This document shows, piece by piece, positions 48,684 through 57,086 of a stretch of 64,000 nucleotides of DNA. The position numbers and the translations under genes were made by a program. Every line of letters starts with the position of its first letter. Position 1 is the first letter of the stretch. Source of the DNA: Streptomyces huiliensis (GTDB lineage Bacteria > Actinomycetota > Actinomycetes > Streptomycetales > Streptomycetaceae); the NCBI RefSeq assembly GCF_020037025.1, contig NZ_JAIQLH010000043.1, forward strand, positions 22,529 to 86,528, given 5' to 3'. Under the pieces are notes generated by a model. The model searched no databases and was not told where the DNA came from. It worked only from the letters and a program-made list of their open reading frames with translations.

Positions 48684-48746
48684 GTCAGGTCCGTCAGGTC
48701 CGTCAGATCCGTTTGGTCTGTCAGGTCCGTCCGGTCCGTCCGGTCC
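48684..48746. repeat. 9-bp tandem repeat GTCAGGTCC, seven units
   Basis: Consecutive units: GTCAGGTCC, GTCAGGTCC, GTCAGATCC, GTTTGGTCT, GTCAGGTCC, GTCCGGTCC, GTCCGGTCC. It lies between the dapD terminator and the 66-residue gene, ending about 32 bp before its ATG. Confidence 0.85.
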
Positions 48747-48777
48747 ACGGAAGTCCCGCTGAGTCACGGGAGGCGCC

Positions 48778-48978
48778 ATGAAGCTCGGCAAACGTCTGGC
48801 CGTCGGGTACGCCGAGGAAGCCGAGCCGGTGGAGACGGTGGTGCGGGTGGTGCAGGTGGAGATGGTGGCAGTGGAGGGGGCGGAGGTGGCTCTGCGCGTC
48901 GGCGGGCTCGCCGTCCTCGCCGAGCCGGAACCCGAGCCCGAGCGCGCGCCCCGGGAAGCCGTCCCGGCCGGGCGATGA
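48778..48978 (+). CDS. 66-residue acidic small protein
   Basis: Not recognised. MKLGKRLAVGYAEEAEP then a Val/Glu-rich amphipathic stretch and a Pro/Glu-rich end. The case for a real gene is a strong GGAGGCGCC site just before the ATG and a four-base ATGA overlap with the following Cys-rich gene (48975-48978), the usual sign of a coupled pair. Soluble, no signal peptide. Confidence 0.6.
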   Translation: MKLGKRLAVGYAEEAEPVETVVRVVQVEMVAVEGAEVALRVGGLAVLAEPEPEPERAPREAVPAGR

Positions 48979-49628
48979 CCCTGCGGCTGCCGCGGGAGCG
49001 CCCCGACCGGCCGCCCACCGGCTACAAGATCGCTTACCCGGTGCTCTCCCGGGACGGCACCCGCGCCGGCTTCACCGGCGTCTCCCTCGGCGGCGGGACG
49101 CCGTACGGCGTCCTGGGCGACGCCCGCTGCGTCTACGGCCGCCGCCACCGTGCCCCCGCCCGCCGCTGCGACTGCGGCTTCCACTGCCTGCATTCGGCCG
49201 CCGAGGCGGCGGACCTCACCTGCGCGGGGGAGCACCGCCGGGCGGTCGTCCTGGAGGTCGCCGTCCTGGGCGCCTACATCCGCTACGAGCGCGGCATGCG
49301 CTACGCGCGCCAGCGCGTACGCCGCGTGCGGGTCGGGCCGTGCGCCTGCGGGCGTACGGCGACGCGGTTCGCCGACGCGGAGTGGGGGCTGCCCGGGTGG
49401 CGGGTGGTCGCGGCGGACTGCGGGGAGTGCGCGGTGGTACGGAGCGGGGTGCCCCTCGGGGAGTTCGCCCGGCTGGCGGGAGAGGGACTCGTGGTCGCCC
49501 CGGAGGAGGGGCGGCGGGACGGGACCGGCGGGTCCGTCCACGAACTCATCGCGGAGGCGGCGTTGTTGCAGGCGCGCCTCGACTGGTTCCAGAAGGAATT
49601 GGCGCGGCTCGACGGGCTCCGGCCTTGA
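48975..49628 (+). CDS. Cys-rich hypothetical protein, probable zinc binder
   Basis: 217 residues, function unknown. Two Cys/His clusters stand out: CDCGFHCLH around residues 56-64 and CACG...CGECAVV around 116-155, suggesting one or two zinc sites. The C-terminal ~35 residues are predicted helical (VHELIAEAALLQARLDWFQKELARL), possibly a coiled coil. Translationally coupled to the 66-residue gene before it. No signal peptide; likely cytoplasmic. Confidence 0.7.
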   Translation: MTLRLPRERPDRPPTGYKIAYPVLSRDGTRAGFTGVSLGGGTPYGVLGDARCVYGRRHRAPARRCDCGFHCLHSAAEAADLTCAGEHRRAVVLEVAVLGAYIRYERGMRYARQRVRRVRVGPCACGRTATRFADAEWGLPGWRVVAADCGECAVVRSGVPLGEFARLAGEGLVVAPEEGRRDGTGGSVHELIAEAALLQARLDWFQKELARLDGLRP

Positions 49629-49672
49629 GCCGGATTTCCGCCGGGAGACGGCTTTCCCTTCGGGGAATGCCG

Positions 49673-49768
49673 CCGACAACGGCGGCCGGTGACAACGGCG
49701 GCCGGTGACAACGGCGGCCGGTGACAACGGCGACCGCTGAAGACGGCGACCGCTGAAGACGGCGGCCG
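49673..49768. repeat. 16-bp tandem repeat merging into a terminator arm
   Basis: About six units of 16 bp of the form GGTGACAACGGCGGCC, drifting to GCTGAAGACGGCGACC. The last unit's ACGGCGGCCGGT is the left arm of the hairpin at 49759-49809. Confidence 0.85.
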
Positions 49769-49809
49769 GTCCTCCTCCACTGTGGGGTTGGAGGAGGGCC
49801 GGCCGCCGT
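49759..49809. terminator. Bidirectional terminator, Cys-rich gene / lectin gene
   Basis: Left arm 49761-49779 (GGCGGCCGGTCCTCCTCCA) pairs with 49789-49807, one T-G pair, around a 9-nt loop, between two convergent genes. Confidence 0.8.
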
Positions 49810-49816
49810 TCGGGGA

Positions 49817-50263
49817 TCAGCTCCAGCGCTGGTGCTTGATGCCGCCGTCGAAGTTCGTGTAGACGGAGTGGTCGGGCCGCGAACCGAGGGTGAGGCCGGT
49901 GGCCTTGTCCACGAGCTTCCAGCCCGTGGAGTCCTTGGACTCGCGCCACTTCTGGTTGTTGCCGCCGTTGCACACGTGCGCGTAGACGGCGCCGTCCTTG
50001 TTGCTGTCGAGGCAGAACTTGTGGTCCCGCGACTTCAGGACGAACGTTCCGTCGGACTGCTTGGTCTCCTCCCACTTCGCGGTGGGAGCGCCGCAGTCGC
50101 CCGTGCCGACCCAGAAGCCGTTGGCGACCAGGCACTTGCCGTTGCCGTTGTTCTTCCAGGACACCGTCTTGCTGGCGGCGAACGCCTGGCCCGAGGTGCT
50201 GAGCATCAGGGCGGGCGCGAGGATGACGCCGGCCGCGAGGGTGCCTATCAGACGCTTCTTCAT
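49817..50263 (-). CDS. Secreted ricin-type beta-trefoil lectin
   Basis: 148 residues. Signal peptide MKKRLIGTLAAGVILAPALMLSTSGQAFAA (split: basic start, hydrophobic core, AxA cleavage near residue 30), then one ~118-residue beta-trefoil. Three QxW-like motifs mark the three lobes (APTAKWEE, NNQKWRES, KHQRWS), and Cys pairs are placed for disulfides. No catalytic domain is attached, so it is a free carbohydrate-binding protein; the ligand is unknown. ATG at 50263 is chosen since the signal peptide starts there; the longer frame to 50437 is rejected. Confidence 0.88.
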   Translation of the reverse strand: MKKRLIGTLAAGVILAPALMLSTSGQAFAASKTVSWKNNGNGKCLVANGFWVGTGDCGAPTAKWEETKQSDGTFVLKSRDHKFCLDSNKDGAVYAHVCNGGNNQKWRESKDSTGWKLVDKATGLTLGSRPDHSVYTNFDGGIKHQRWS

Positions 50264-50721
50264 GGTGGTTGTCCCTTTCGAGGGCCGATGGCGACCTCGA
50301 CGGCAAGGGCCGTTCTCAGGGCAGGCGGGCGAACAGCAAGGGTGTGGCGTATTCCGTACGCGTCCTACGCGTCGCGCACCGACGGGACGGGAAAACACCG
50401 GATCCCTTTCCGGAATCCGCCCCCTGCCCTCGGCCATATCCCCCGCTTCACGTTTCCGTGAAGTCCGTCGCCGCCCCCGTCCGATACCTCTGCCGCCGTG
50501 GTCCCGTTACTGTGTCGGCACCCTATCCCTACGTGATCATGGTGGCAAAGTGCTTTCCGCGAGCGCCGGGAAGAGCGCAGGGAACGCCAGGCGGAACGGC
50601 ACCCCGGGCATTCGGCGCGCGGTATTTCCCGCCCGGAAAGCGGGGAACGGGAGTGGGATCGGGATCAGGTGCCGGGCCAGGGCGCCTTCAACTCACCGGC
50701 GCCCTCAACTCACCGGCGTCC
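50264..50721. other. 458-bp intergenic region upstream of the lectin gene
   Basis: No gene seen. It contains the hairpin CTTCACG-TTTC-CGTGAAG (50446-50463), possibly regulatory for the lectin gene, and at the dapA end a 17-bp tandem repeat of three units (50685-50735, unit CCCTCAACTCACCGGCG) that runs into the last codons of dapA. Confidence 0.55.
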
Positions 50722-51624
50722 TCAAACCACCGGCGTCCCCACCGCGTCCGCGTACGCCGCGCGCAGCCGCTCCGCCTGCTCCGCCGAAGCCGCCCGCAGG
50801 GGCGCCCGTACCGGCCCGCCCGGCAGGCCCAGCGCGCTCAGCAGGGCCTTCGCCGTCACGGTGCCCGGCAGTCCGCCGGCCATCATGGCCTCGATCAGCG
50901 GCAGGGCGCGCGCGTGCAGTCGCGTCGCTTCACCGGCGTCCCCCGCCTCGAACGCGTCCAGCGCGGCCGCGAGCAGCGGCCCGGCCACGTTCGCGACGGT
51001 GCTGACGTACCCGGCCGCGCCCACCGAGCGCAGCGGCAGGTTGAGTTCCTCGCTGCCGGAGTAGTAGGCGAGGCCGGTCGCGGCGATGACCTTGGCGCTG
51101 CCGAGGAGGTCGTAGGCGCAGTCCTTGACGCCCGCGACGCGCGGGTGTTCGGCCAGCCGCAGCATGGTGTCCACCTCGATGCGGGTGCCGGTACGGCCGG
51201 GGATGTCGTAGAGCATCACGGGGATCCCGACCGCGTCGGCCACCGTCCGGAAGTGCTCCTCGACGGCGTCCTGCGGGGGCCGGCTGTAGTACGGCGTGAC
51301 GACGAGGACCGCGTCGGCGCCGGCCGCCTCGGCGGCGCGGGCGAGGGCGACGGTGTGCCGGGTGTCGTTGCTGCCGACGCCCGCCGTGACGCGGGCGCGG
51401 CCGGCGACGGCCTCGGTGACGGCCCGGACGAGGGCGGACTTCTCCTCGTCCGTGGTGGTCGGCGCCTCGCCGGTGGTCCCGCTGAGGACCAGTCCGTCGC
51501 AGCGGCCCGCGCCGACGAGGTGGTCGGCCAGGCGCTGGGCGCCGTCGAGGTCGAGCCGGCCGTCGGCGGTGAACGGGGTCACCATCGCACAGACCGTACG
51601 GCCGAAGGGGCTGGTGGGCGGCAT
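50722..51624 (-). CDS. dapA: 4-hydroxy-tetrahydrodipicolinate synthase
   Basis: 300-residue TIM-barrel aldolase condensing pyruvate with aspartate semialdehyde, first step of the diaminopimelate/lysine branch. Schiff-base Lys167 (AGVKDCA), catalytic Tyr139 (LYDIPGRTGT), the Thr50-Thr51 pair (SGTTGEAPT) and Arg144 are present. Streptomyces usually have a second dapA elsewhere; this one lies near dapD. ATG at 51624. Its last codons overlap a 17-bp tandem repeat. Confidence 0.94.
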   Translation of the reverse strand: MPPTSPFGRTVCAMVTPFTADGRLDLDGAQRLADHLVGAGRCDGLVLSGTTGEAPTTTDEEKSALVRAVTEAVAGRARVTAGVGSNDTRHTVALARAAEAAGADAVLVVTPYYSRPPQDAVEEHFRTVADAVGIPVMLYDIPGRTGTRIEVDTMLRLAEHPRVAGVKDCAYDLLGSAKVIAATGLAYYSGSEELNLPLRSVGAAGYVSTVANVAGPLLAAALDAFEAGDAGEATRLHARALPLIEAMMAGGLPGTVTAKALLSALGLPGGPVRAPLRAASAEQAERLRAAYADAVGTPVV

Positions 51625-51738
51625 CGCGTCACGCTCCGGGATCGGGGAACTCGTCCCGATTCTGGGCCGCTTCGACCGTACGGTCCATGGACAATCGCTA
51701 CCGCCACGTTTCAGCGGTGCTTAAAGGACGGCCATCGG

Positions 51739-53739
51739 TCAGCCCCGGGGCGTCCAGCGCAGCACCTGCGGGTCGTGGTCGCTCGCCTGGTCGGCGAACT
51801 CGGCGTTGACGTGGACGATGTCGTAGTCCGTCCGGCCGGACCGCGCGCCCTTCCCGCTCTTGCCGCCCCTCACGGCCTTGGCGTTCATGGCGGCCTTGGC
51901 GTTCATGGCCGGGCTGGTCAGGATGTGGTCCAGGACCTGGGAGTTGCCCTGGTAGACGTAGCCGTACCGTTCCTTCGCGGGCAGCAGGTCCACCTGGTCG
52001 GTCAGCACCTTGCCGGAGGTGAGCGTGCGGAGCGCGGGGGAGAACTGGTAGTCGTTGAGGTCGCCCGCCACGATCACGTTGGCCTCGCGGTCCGCGGCGA
52101 GGAGCCGCTTGACGAAGGCGTTGACGGCCGCGGCCTGCTTGCCGCGCTGCACCTCGGAGGTGCGGGCCGGCGGCTGGAAGCGGCTGTCGACGCCCTGGTC
52201 GCCGCCCTTGGAGTTGAAGTGGTTGGCGATCACGAAGACCCGCTCGCCGCGGAAGGTGAACTGCCCCGCCAGCGGCTTGCGGCTGTTCTCCCACGCCGGG
52301 TTCGCCGGGTCGACGCGGCCGGGGGAGGCGGACAGGGCGGCCCGGCCGTGGTCGCGGACGACGCCGACCGGGGTCGTGGAGTCGCCGCCCGCGATGTCCG
52401 TGAAGCTCACACGGGCGGGGTTGAAGAGAAAGGCGGTGCGTATGTTGCCGCCGGGCTGGCCGCCGTCCTTGCCGTCCACCGGATCGATCTGCCGCCACTC
52501 GTACCGCGGCCCGCCCGCCTTCGCGACGGCGTCGGTGAGCTTCTTCAGCGTCGCGGTCGCGCCGACGGTCCCGTCGTTCGCCGTGCCGTTGTCGTCCTGG
52601 ACCTCCTCCAGCGCGACGATGTCGGGCGAGGCGAGGTTGGTGACGAGGGCGGAGGCGAGCCGGTCGAACTTCTCCTGCGGGTTCTTGGGGGAGAGGTTCT
52701 CGACGTTGTACGTGGCGACGGCGAGCTCGCCGTCCCGCTGCCGGCGCGTGGTCTCGCGCTTCAGCCCCTTGTCGGCGAGGGTGCCGAGCTCGGTGGCCTG
52801 GAGGGTGTAGCCGCCGTAGTTGTCGTAGTCCAGCGGGCCGGCGGTGGTGCCGGTCAGCTCGTCGCCCACGTTCGCGACCGGGAACGGGCGCTGCGCGAAC
52901 GGGATCAGCGAGGAGATCTTGACGCGGGCCGCGTTGGGGTCGGCGTACGAGCCGTAGAGGACGCCGCCGCGCGCGGTGCGGTGGTGGCGGGGGTCGGCGG
53001 TGACCCAGAGGTCCTTGTGGCTGCTGGTGGCGCCGGTGACCGGCGCGTTCCTGACCGCGACCCGCATGCCCTCCAGCGACTCGAAGCGGTCGAGCGCGTA
53101 GCGGCCCGGCTTCAGCCGCAGCTGCTCGATCGAACCCTCGCGGGACGTCGGCGCGTAACGGGCCGGCAGCGTGCGCGCGTCGAGCGTGACGGCGGCGGGG
53201 AGGGCGTTGCCCGAGGAGGCGACGGTCCAGGTGGCCTTGGTGAGCTGGGTGACCGACTGGAGGCCGGCGGCCTCGCCGCCCGGGTAGTACTCGCCGACCG
53301 TGGCCGAGACGAGCACCGCGTCGCCGACCGCGACGGCCGGGGGCGTCGCACCCGTGAAGACGAAGACGGCCTCGCTGGTGGCCGCGTCGCGGTCCGGGTG
53401 CGGGTCCTGGAACCAGAAGCCGCGGGCTGACCCGAAGGCACGGACCGCCGTGACGACGCCCGGCACCTCGGCCACCTGCTTCCCGGCCAGCGGGGAGAGG
53501 CGCGTGGTGCCCTGGATGTCGTGGATCCGGGTGCTCCCGGGGGCGCCTGCGGTGCTCCTGACGCTTGTGGTGCCCGTGGTGCCCGCCGCGCCCGCGGTGG
53601 GGGCGGTGAGCAGGCCGGCCGCGAGGGCGGCGGCGACGAGGGTGCCGGTGGTGACGTACGCGCGGCCGGTACGGCCGGTGGATCCGGTGGATCCGGTGGT
53701 ACGCGGGGTGCGGCTGGTGCGGTGCCGACTGCTGGGCAC
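51739..53739 (-). CDS. Secreted endonuclease/exonuclease/phosphatase family protein
   Basis: 666 residues, exported. Signal peptide with an RTGRAYVTTGTLVAAALAAGLLTA core (residues ~26-50) follows a Ser/Thr/Arg repeat-rich start. An N-terminal OB-like domain (~70-310) precedes the EEP catalytic domain (~345-666) with metal and catalytic motifs ATYNVENL, ALEEVQDDNG, VIANHFNSKGGD, VAGDLND, and DHDPQVLRW. This layout is that of large extracellular nucleases. A short internal duplication, MNAKAAMNAKA near residue 610, lies beside a Gly/Lys/Arg-rich loop. It may recover phosphate or nucleotides from external DNA. Confidence 0.93.
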   Translation of the reverse strand: MPSSRHRTSRTPRTTGSTGSTGRTGRAYVTTGTLVAAALAAGLLTAPTAGAAGTTGTTSVRSTAGAPGSTRIHDIQGTTRLSPLAGKQVAEVPGVVTAVRAFGSARGFWFQDPHPDRDAATSEAVFVFTGATPPAVAVGDAVLVSATVGEYYPGGEAAGLQSVTQLTKATWTVASSGNALPAAVTLDARTLPARYAPTSREGSIEQLRLKPGRYALDRFESLEGMRVAVRNAPVTGATSSHKDLWVTADPRHHRTARGGVLYGSYADPNAARVKISSLIPFAQRPFPVANVGDELTGTTAGPLDYDNYGGYTLQATELGTLADKGLKRETTRRQRDGELAVATYNVENLSPKNPQEKFDRLASALVTNLASPDIVALEEVQDDNGTANDGTVGATATLKKLTDAVAKAGGPRYEWRQIDPVDGKDGGQPGGNIRTAFLFNPARVSFTDIAGGDSTTPVGVVRDHGRAALSASPGRVDPANPAWENSRKPLAGQFTFRGERVFVIANHFNSKGGDQGVDSRFQPPARTSEVQRGKQAAAVNAFVKRLLAADREANVIVAGDLNDYQFSPALRTLTSGKVLTDQVDLLPAKERYGYVYQGNSQVLDHILTSPAMNAKAAMNAKAVRGGKSGKGARSGRTDYDIVHVNAEFADQASDHDPQVLRWTPRG

Positions 53740-54147
53740 GGAAGCCTCCGGAGGCTTGTGTGAGGGGTGGCAAGAGGGGTCGGCCGAGCGTGGACGGAAG
53801 CGGATACTCCGCCCGGCCCGCGCCGCCGACTTCTACGCGCGTCAATTTCGGGCGTGAACACGTCAGTTGTCAAGGTTCTGTGGGTGTACGCACACCGACG
53901 GGCAGCCGAACCGGGCGGCGGGCCGGGAAAGCCGTCTACGCTGGGGCGGTACGTGCGCCGCCGGTGATCCCCGCGCGCTCGCCGCCGTGGGCGGGTGGCC
54001 CAGGCCACGCCGCTTCCGGTCATGACCGGCGTCATGATCCGCTTCATGACCGGCGTCATGGCTCGCGTCATGGCCCGCGCCATGACCTTCGTCACGCCCG
54101 CACCCCGGCACACCCCGTGCCGTCACCCCGAGGAGATGACCCCCCTG
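53740..54147. other. Divergent intergenic region with 12-bp tandem repeat
   Basis: No gene is supported between the nuclease start (53739) and the next gene's chosen start (54148). Its main feature is the CATGAC-type repeat at 54015-54098. Confidence 0.5.
54015..54098. repeat. 12-bp tandem repeat, seven units, CnGCGTCATGAC
   Basis: Units: TCCGGTCATGAC, CGGCGTCATGAT, CCGCTTCATGAC, CGGCGTCATGGC, TCGCGTCATGGC, CCGCGCCATGAC, CTTCGTCACGCC. Neighbouring units form CATGAC-CGGC-GTCATG inverted repeats. The frame is open and in phase with the gene at 54148, reading as xVMT tetrapeptides. Confidence 0.85.
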
Positions 54148-55656
54148 ATGCCCGCAGACCGCCCGACCATGCCGCCGGTCCGGCTCCTCCCCGACGCGGA
54201 GCTCGCGCGCGACGCGCTCTCCGCGCCGCTGTTCGCCCGCGCCGCCCGGCTGGCCCGCTGGGCCGGCGAGGGCACCCCGGTCGGCGCGGGCGGCGAACTG
54301 CTCGCGGACCAGCTGCGCACCGCCACCGGTCTGCTGGGACTCGACGGCGACGAGGACGGGCCGGCGTACACGGCCGAGGCGTGGCAGCTCGCGCTGGACA
54401 CCGGTCTCGTCGAGTTCAGCGAGCACACGACGGAGGACGGCGAGGAGGCCGAGCCGGCGTCCGACGAGCCCAGCGGCACCGCCGCCGCCGGCGAGGAGCT
54501 GGCCACGCTCACCTCGGGCAGCCCGCAGGACGTCCTCGACCTGTGGCTCGGCGGCCTGGAGACCGTCCTCGCCGACGCGGCGGCGCCGGACCTCGGCGAC
54601 ATCGTCGACCAGCTCTCCGACGGCGGCGAGCTGGACCTCGACGCCATCGACTGGAACCCCGAGGAGGAGGCCGACTTCCTCGACGGCGTCCTCGGCAATC
54701 TCTATCTGCTGACGGCGCTGGACTCCGACGACGACGGCGCCGGCCGGCGGCCCGTCCCGCTGCCCGCGCTCGCCGCCTCCCTGATCGTCCCGGACGACAT
54801 GGACGAGCCCACCGACGACGTCCTCGAAGAGGTCTCCGACGCGATGATGCGCCTGGACGACCAGTTCCGGCTGCTCGCCCCGACCGGCCTCATCGAGTAC
54901 CAGCCCGTCGACGAGGCGCTCATCGAGGAGGTCGACGGCGAGGGCCACATCCGCGAGTCCGTCGACGGCGTCGCCTCCGACGTGCCTGAGGAGGAGGACG
55001 TCACCCGGTACGGCATGGTCTCCCTCACCCCGCTCGGCGTCTTCGCCGTCCGCACCCGGATGCTGGAGGCGGGCGTCGACGCCCCGGCCGTCGGCGATCT
55101 CGCCGAGAAGGACGCCGCCGCGCTCCTCGCCGCCCTCCCGCACCACCCCCGGCCCGCCGCCCGCGGCGAGGCCGAACTCTGGCTCGCCCGCCGCGACGCG
55201 CCGACCGCCGCCCGCGAGCTCCTCGCCGCCGCCCGCGGCGACGACACGGACGCGCCGCTGCGCCGGCTCGCCTGCCAGCAGGCCCTGACCCTCGTCCCGA
55301 GCGACGCCGAACCCGCCTTCCGCGAGGTCCTCGACGACCCCGAACTCGGCGGCCTCGCCCGCGTCTGGCTCGCCGAACGCGGCGCGTCCGACATCCCCGA
55401 GCCCGGCGAGACGATGGTCTTCTGGCTCACCATCGACACGATCGCCGCCCAGCTCGCGTCGGAGGGCGACACGGAGGAGCTGCGGGAACTCGTGCTCGGG
55501 CTGGTCGGGCAGCACAGCGGATTCTTCGACACCGCGTGGCGGGTCGAGCACCCCGCGACGGCGGACGTGCTGGAGGCGATGGGGCGGCTGCACCCGGACA
55601 AGAAGGTCGCCAAGGCGGCGCGGAAGGCGGCGTTCAAGGCGCGGTCGCGGGGCTGA
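54148..55656 (+). CDS. Acidic cytoplasmic protein of unknown function
   Basis: 502 residues, not recognised. Long acidic runs (DGDEDGPAYTAEAWQLAL; DWNPEEEADFLDG; EEDVTRYG), no signal or membrane segment. The C-terminal third (about 320-500) has helical repeat character (APTAARELLAAARGD; LRRLACQQALTLVPSDAEPAFREVLDDPEL) like HEAT/TPR solenoids, and ends in a Lys-rich KKVAKAARKAAFKARSRG. From memory, comparable proteins are common in Streptomyces. ATG at 54148 has AGGAG 12 nt upstream; ATG 54136 directly abuts it and the frame stays open to 53995. Confidence 0.8.
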   Translation: MPADRPTMPPVRLLPDAELARDALSAPLFARAARLARWAGEGTPVGAGGELLADQLRTATGLLGLDGDEDGPAYTAEAWQLALDTGLVEFSEHTTEDGEEAEPASDEPSGTAAAGEELATLTSGSPQDVLDLWLGGLETVLADAAAPDLGDIVDQLSDGGELDLDAIDWNPEEEADFLDGVLGNLYLLTALDSDDDGAGRRPVPLPALAASLIVPDDMDEPTDDVLEEVSDAMMRLDDQFRLLAPTGLIEYQPVDEALIEEVDGEGHIRESVDGVASDVPEEEDVTRYGMVSLTPLGVFAVRTRMLEAGVDAPAVGDLAEKDAAALLAALPHHPRPAARGEAELWLARRDAPTAARELLAAARGDDTDAPLRRLACQQALTLVPSDAEPAFREVLDDPELGGLARVWLAERGASDIPEPGETMVFWLTIDTIAAQLASEGDTEELRELVLGLVGQHSGFFDTAWRVEHPATADVLEAMGRLHPDKKVAKAARKAAFKARSRG

Positions 55657-55670
55657 GGGCTCCGCCGGGA

Positions 55671-55694
55671 GCGCCCCCTTCGGTGAGGGGGCGC
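55671..55694 (+). terminator. Terminator after the acidic protein gene
   Basis: GCGCCCCC-TTCGGTGA-GGGGGCGC, 8-bp perfect stem, 14 bp after the stop codon. Confidence 0.6.
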
Positions 55695-55815
55695 CGCGCC
55701 GGCCGGCGTGCGGCCGCCGGGCCGCGGTCGCACGATGAGGAGTGGGGGAGCCGGACGGCCGTCGCGGCTCCCCGGCCCCTGGCCTCCCGGCCCTCCCCGG
55801 AGCGAGGTGATCCCC

Positions 55816-57075
55816 ATGCCCGGCAGCCGCCTGCTCACGGAGCTCATCCGCCGCCCGCCGGACGAACTGATCTCCGACGTCGCGTGCAAGCGGACGCTGG
55901 GGCGCCAGTGGCTCTTCCGCACGTGGAACCGCGCGGAATTCGACGACGTCATCACCGGCCGGGTCGAGGCGTACATGAAGGCCCACCGGGTGCCCAACCT
56001 GTCGATCGCGCTCGCCAAGGGCGACCGGCTGGTCTTCGAGCAGGGGTACCCGCCGCCGTTCGGCAGCGACGTCCGGTTCCGCGTGGCCAGCGTCTCCAAG
56101 ACGCTCACGGCCACCGCGGTCATGACGCTCGTCGAGGCCGGCTCGCTGGACCTGGACCGGACGGTGTTCGGCGACTCGGGCGTGCTCGGCACGACGTACG
56201 GCACACGGCCGTACTCGGCGCGGGTCCGCGCCGTCACCGTGCGGCAGCTGCTCCACCACACCGCCGGCGGGTGGGGGCAGCCGTACCCCGGCGGGGTCGA
56301 CGAGGACCCCATGTTCGCCGCCGTCACCGCGGGGATGACGCACCGTCAGCTGATCGGCTACGTACTGGACACCATCCCGCTGCGAGCCGACCCCGGGACC
56401 GTGGCCGGGTACTCCAACTTCGGCTACTGCGTGCTGGGGAGGGTCATCGAGGCGGTCGGCGGGCTGCCCTACGAGCAGTACGTCAGGGAGGCCGTCCTCC
56501 GGCCGTGCGGCATCACGCGGATGGAGATCGGCGGCAACACCCTGGCCACCCGGCGGCCGGACGAGGCGCAGTACCACCGGCACCCCGATCTGAGCGCGAC
56601 CCCGGACAACGACCCCTACGCCCTCGACCTCGGCCGCATGGACGCGCACGGCGGCTGGATCGCCCGTCCGGTCGACCTGCTCAGGTTCATGATCCGGGTC
56701 GATCTCCAGGACACCGTGCCGGACCTTCTGACCAGGGGGAGCGTCGACGCGATGTTCACCGGCTCGGATCCCTGGCTCGGGTACGGCCTCGGCTGGGGGC
56801 TGAGCTTCGTCCGCGTGCCGGTGGCCCTGGGCGGCGGCCTGGGGGGCCTCGCGAGGCCGAGCATCCTCACGTCCGTCTCGCACGACGGGGCGATGGCGGG
56901 CACCCTCGGGTACCTGGAATCCCGGACCGTCGGGGACGCCGCCTGCGCGATCCTCGTCAACACCCGGCCCGCGACGGACCTCCACGCCGCCGGACTGGCC
57001 GAGCTCGCCGACGGGATCCTCGGGAGGATCGGCAAGTGGCCGGAGTACGACCTGTTCGCCTGCCGCCATCTGTGA
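55816..57075 (+). CDS. Serine hydrolase / class C beta-lactamase-related protein
   Basis: 419 residues of the beta-lactamase/transpeptidase-like fold (PF00144 type). Catalytic SxxK is Ser92-Val-Ser-Lys95, the YxN motif is Tyr199-Ser-Asn201, and the third motif is His356-Asp-Gly358, so it should be active. No signal peptide or membrane segment is visible, which argues for an intracellular esterase or peptidase role rather than drug resistance. ATG at 55816 with AGCGAGG upstream. Followed by a 15-bp tandem repeat at 57087-57176. Confidence 0.9.
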   Translation: MPGSRLLTELIRRPPDELISDVACKRTLGRQWLFRTWNRAEFDDVITGRVEAYMKAHRVPNLSIALAKGDRLVFEQGYPPPFGSDVRFRVASVSKTLTATAVMTLVEAGSLDLDRTVFGDSGVLGTTYGTRPYSARVRAVTVRQLLHHTAGGWGQPYPGGVDEDPMFAAVTAGMTHRQLIGYVLDTIPLRADPGTVAGYSNFGYCVLGRVIEAVGGLPYEQYVREAVLRPCGITRMEIGGNTLATRRPDEAQYHRHPDLSATPDNDPYALDLGRMDAHGGWIARPVDLLRFMIRVDLQDTVPDLLTRGSVDAMFTGSDPWLGYGLGWGLSFVRVPVALGGGLGGLARPSILTSVSHDGAMAGTLGYLESRTVGDAACAILVNTRPATDLHAAGLAELADGILGRIGKWPEYDLFACRHL

Positions 57076-57086
57076 CGGCGCGCGGT

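Noticed and set aside
48684..48746. Tandem arrays (48.7, 49.7, 54.0, 57.1, 60.3 kb) as CRISPR
   Set aside because: Units are 9-17 bp, directly abutting, without unique spacers, and no cas gene is nearby.
49817..50437. Longer form of the lectin gene starting at 50437
   Set aside because: A clean signal peptide starts at Met 50263; the extra 58 residues are Arg/Pro-rich and would hide it.
53995..54147. Upstream start for the acidic protein, translating the xVMT repeats
   Set aside because: AGGAG is placed for ATG 54148, and the extension is repetitive; kept as a finding, not in the gene.
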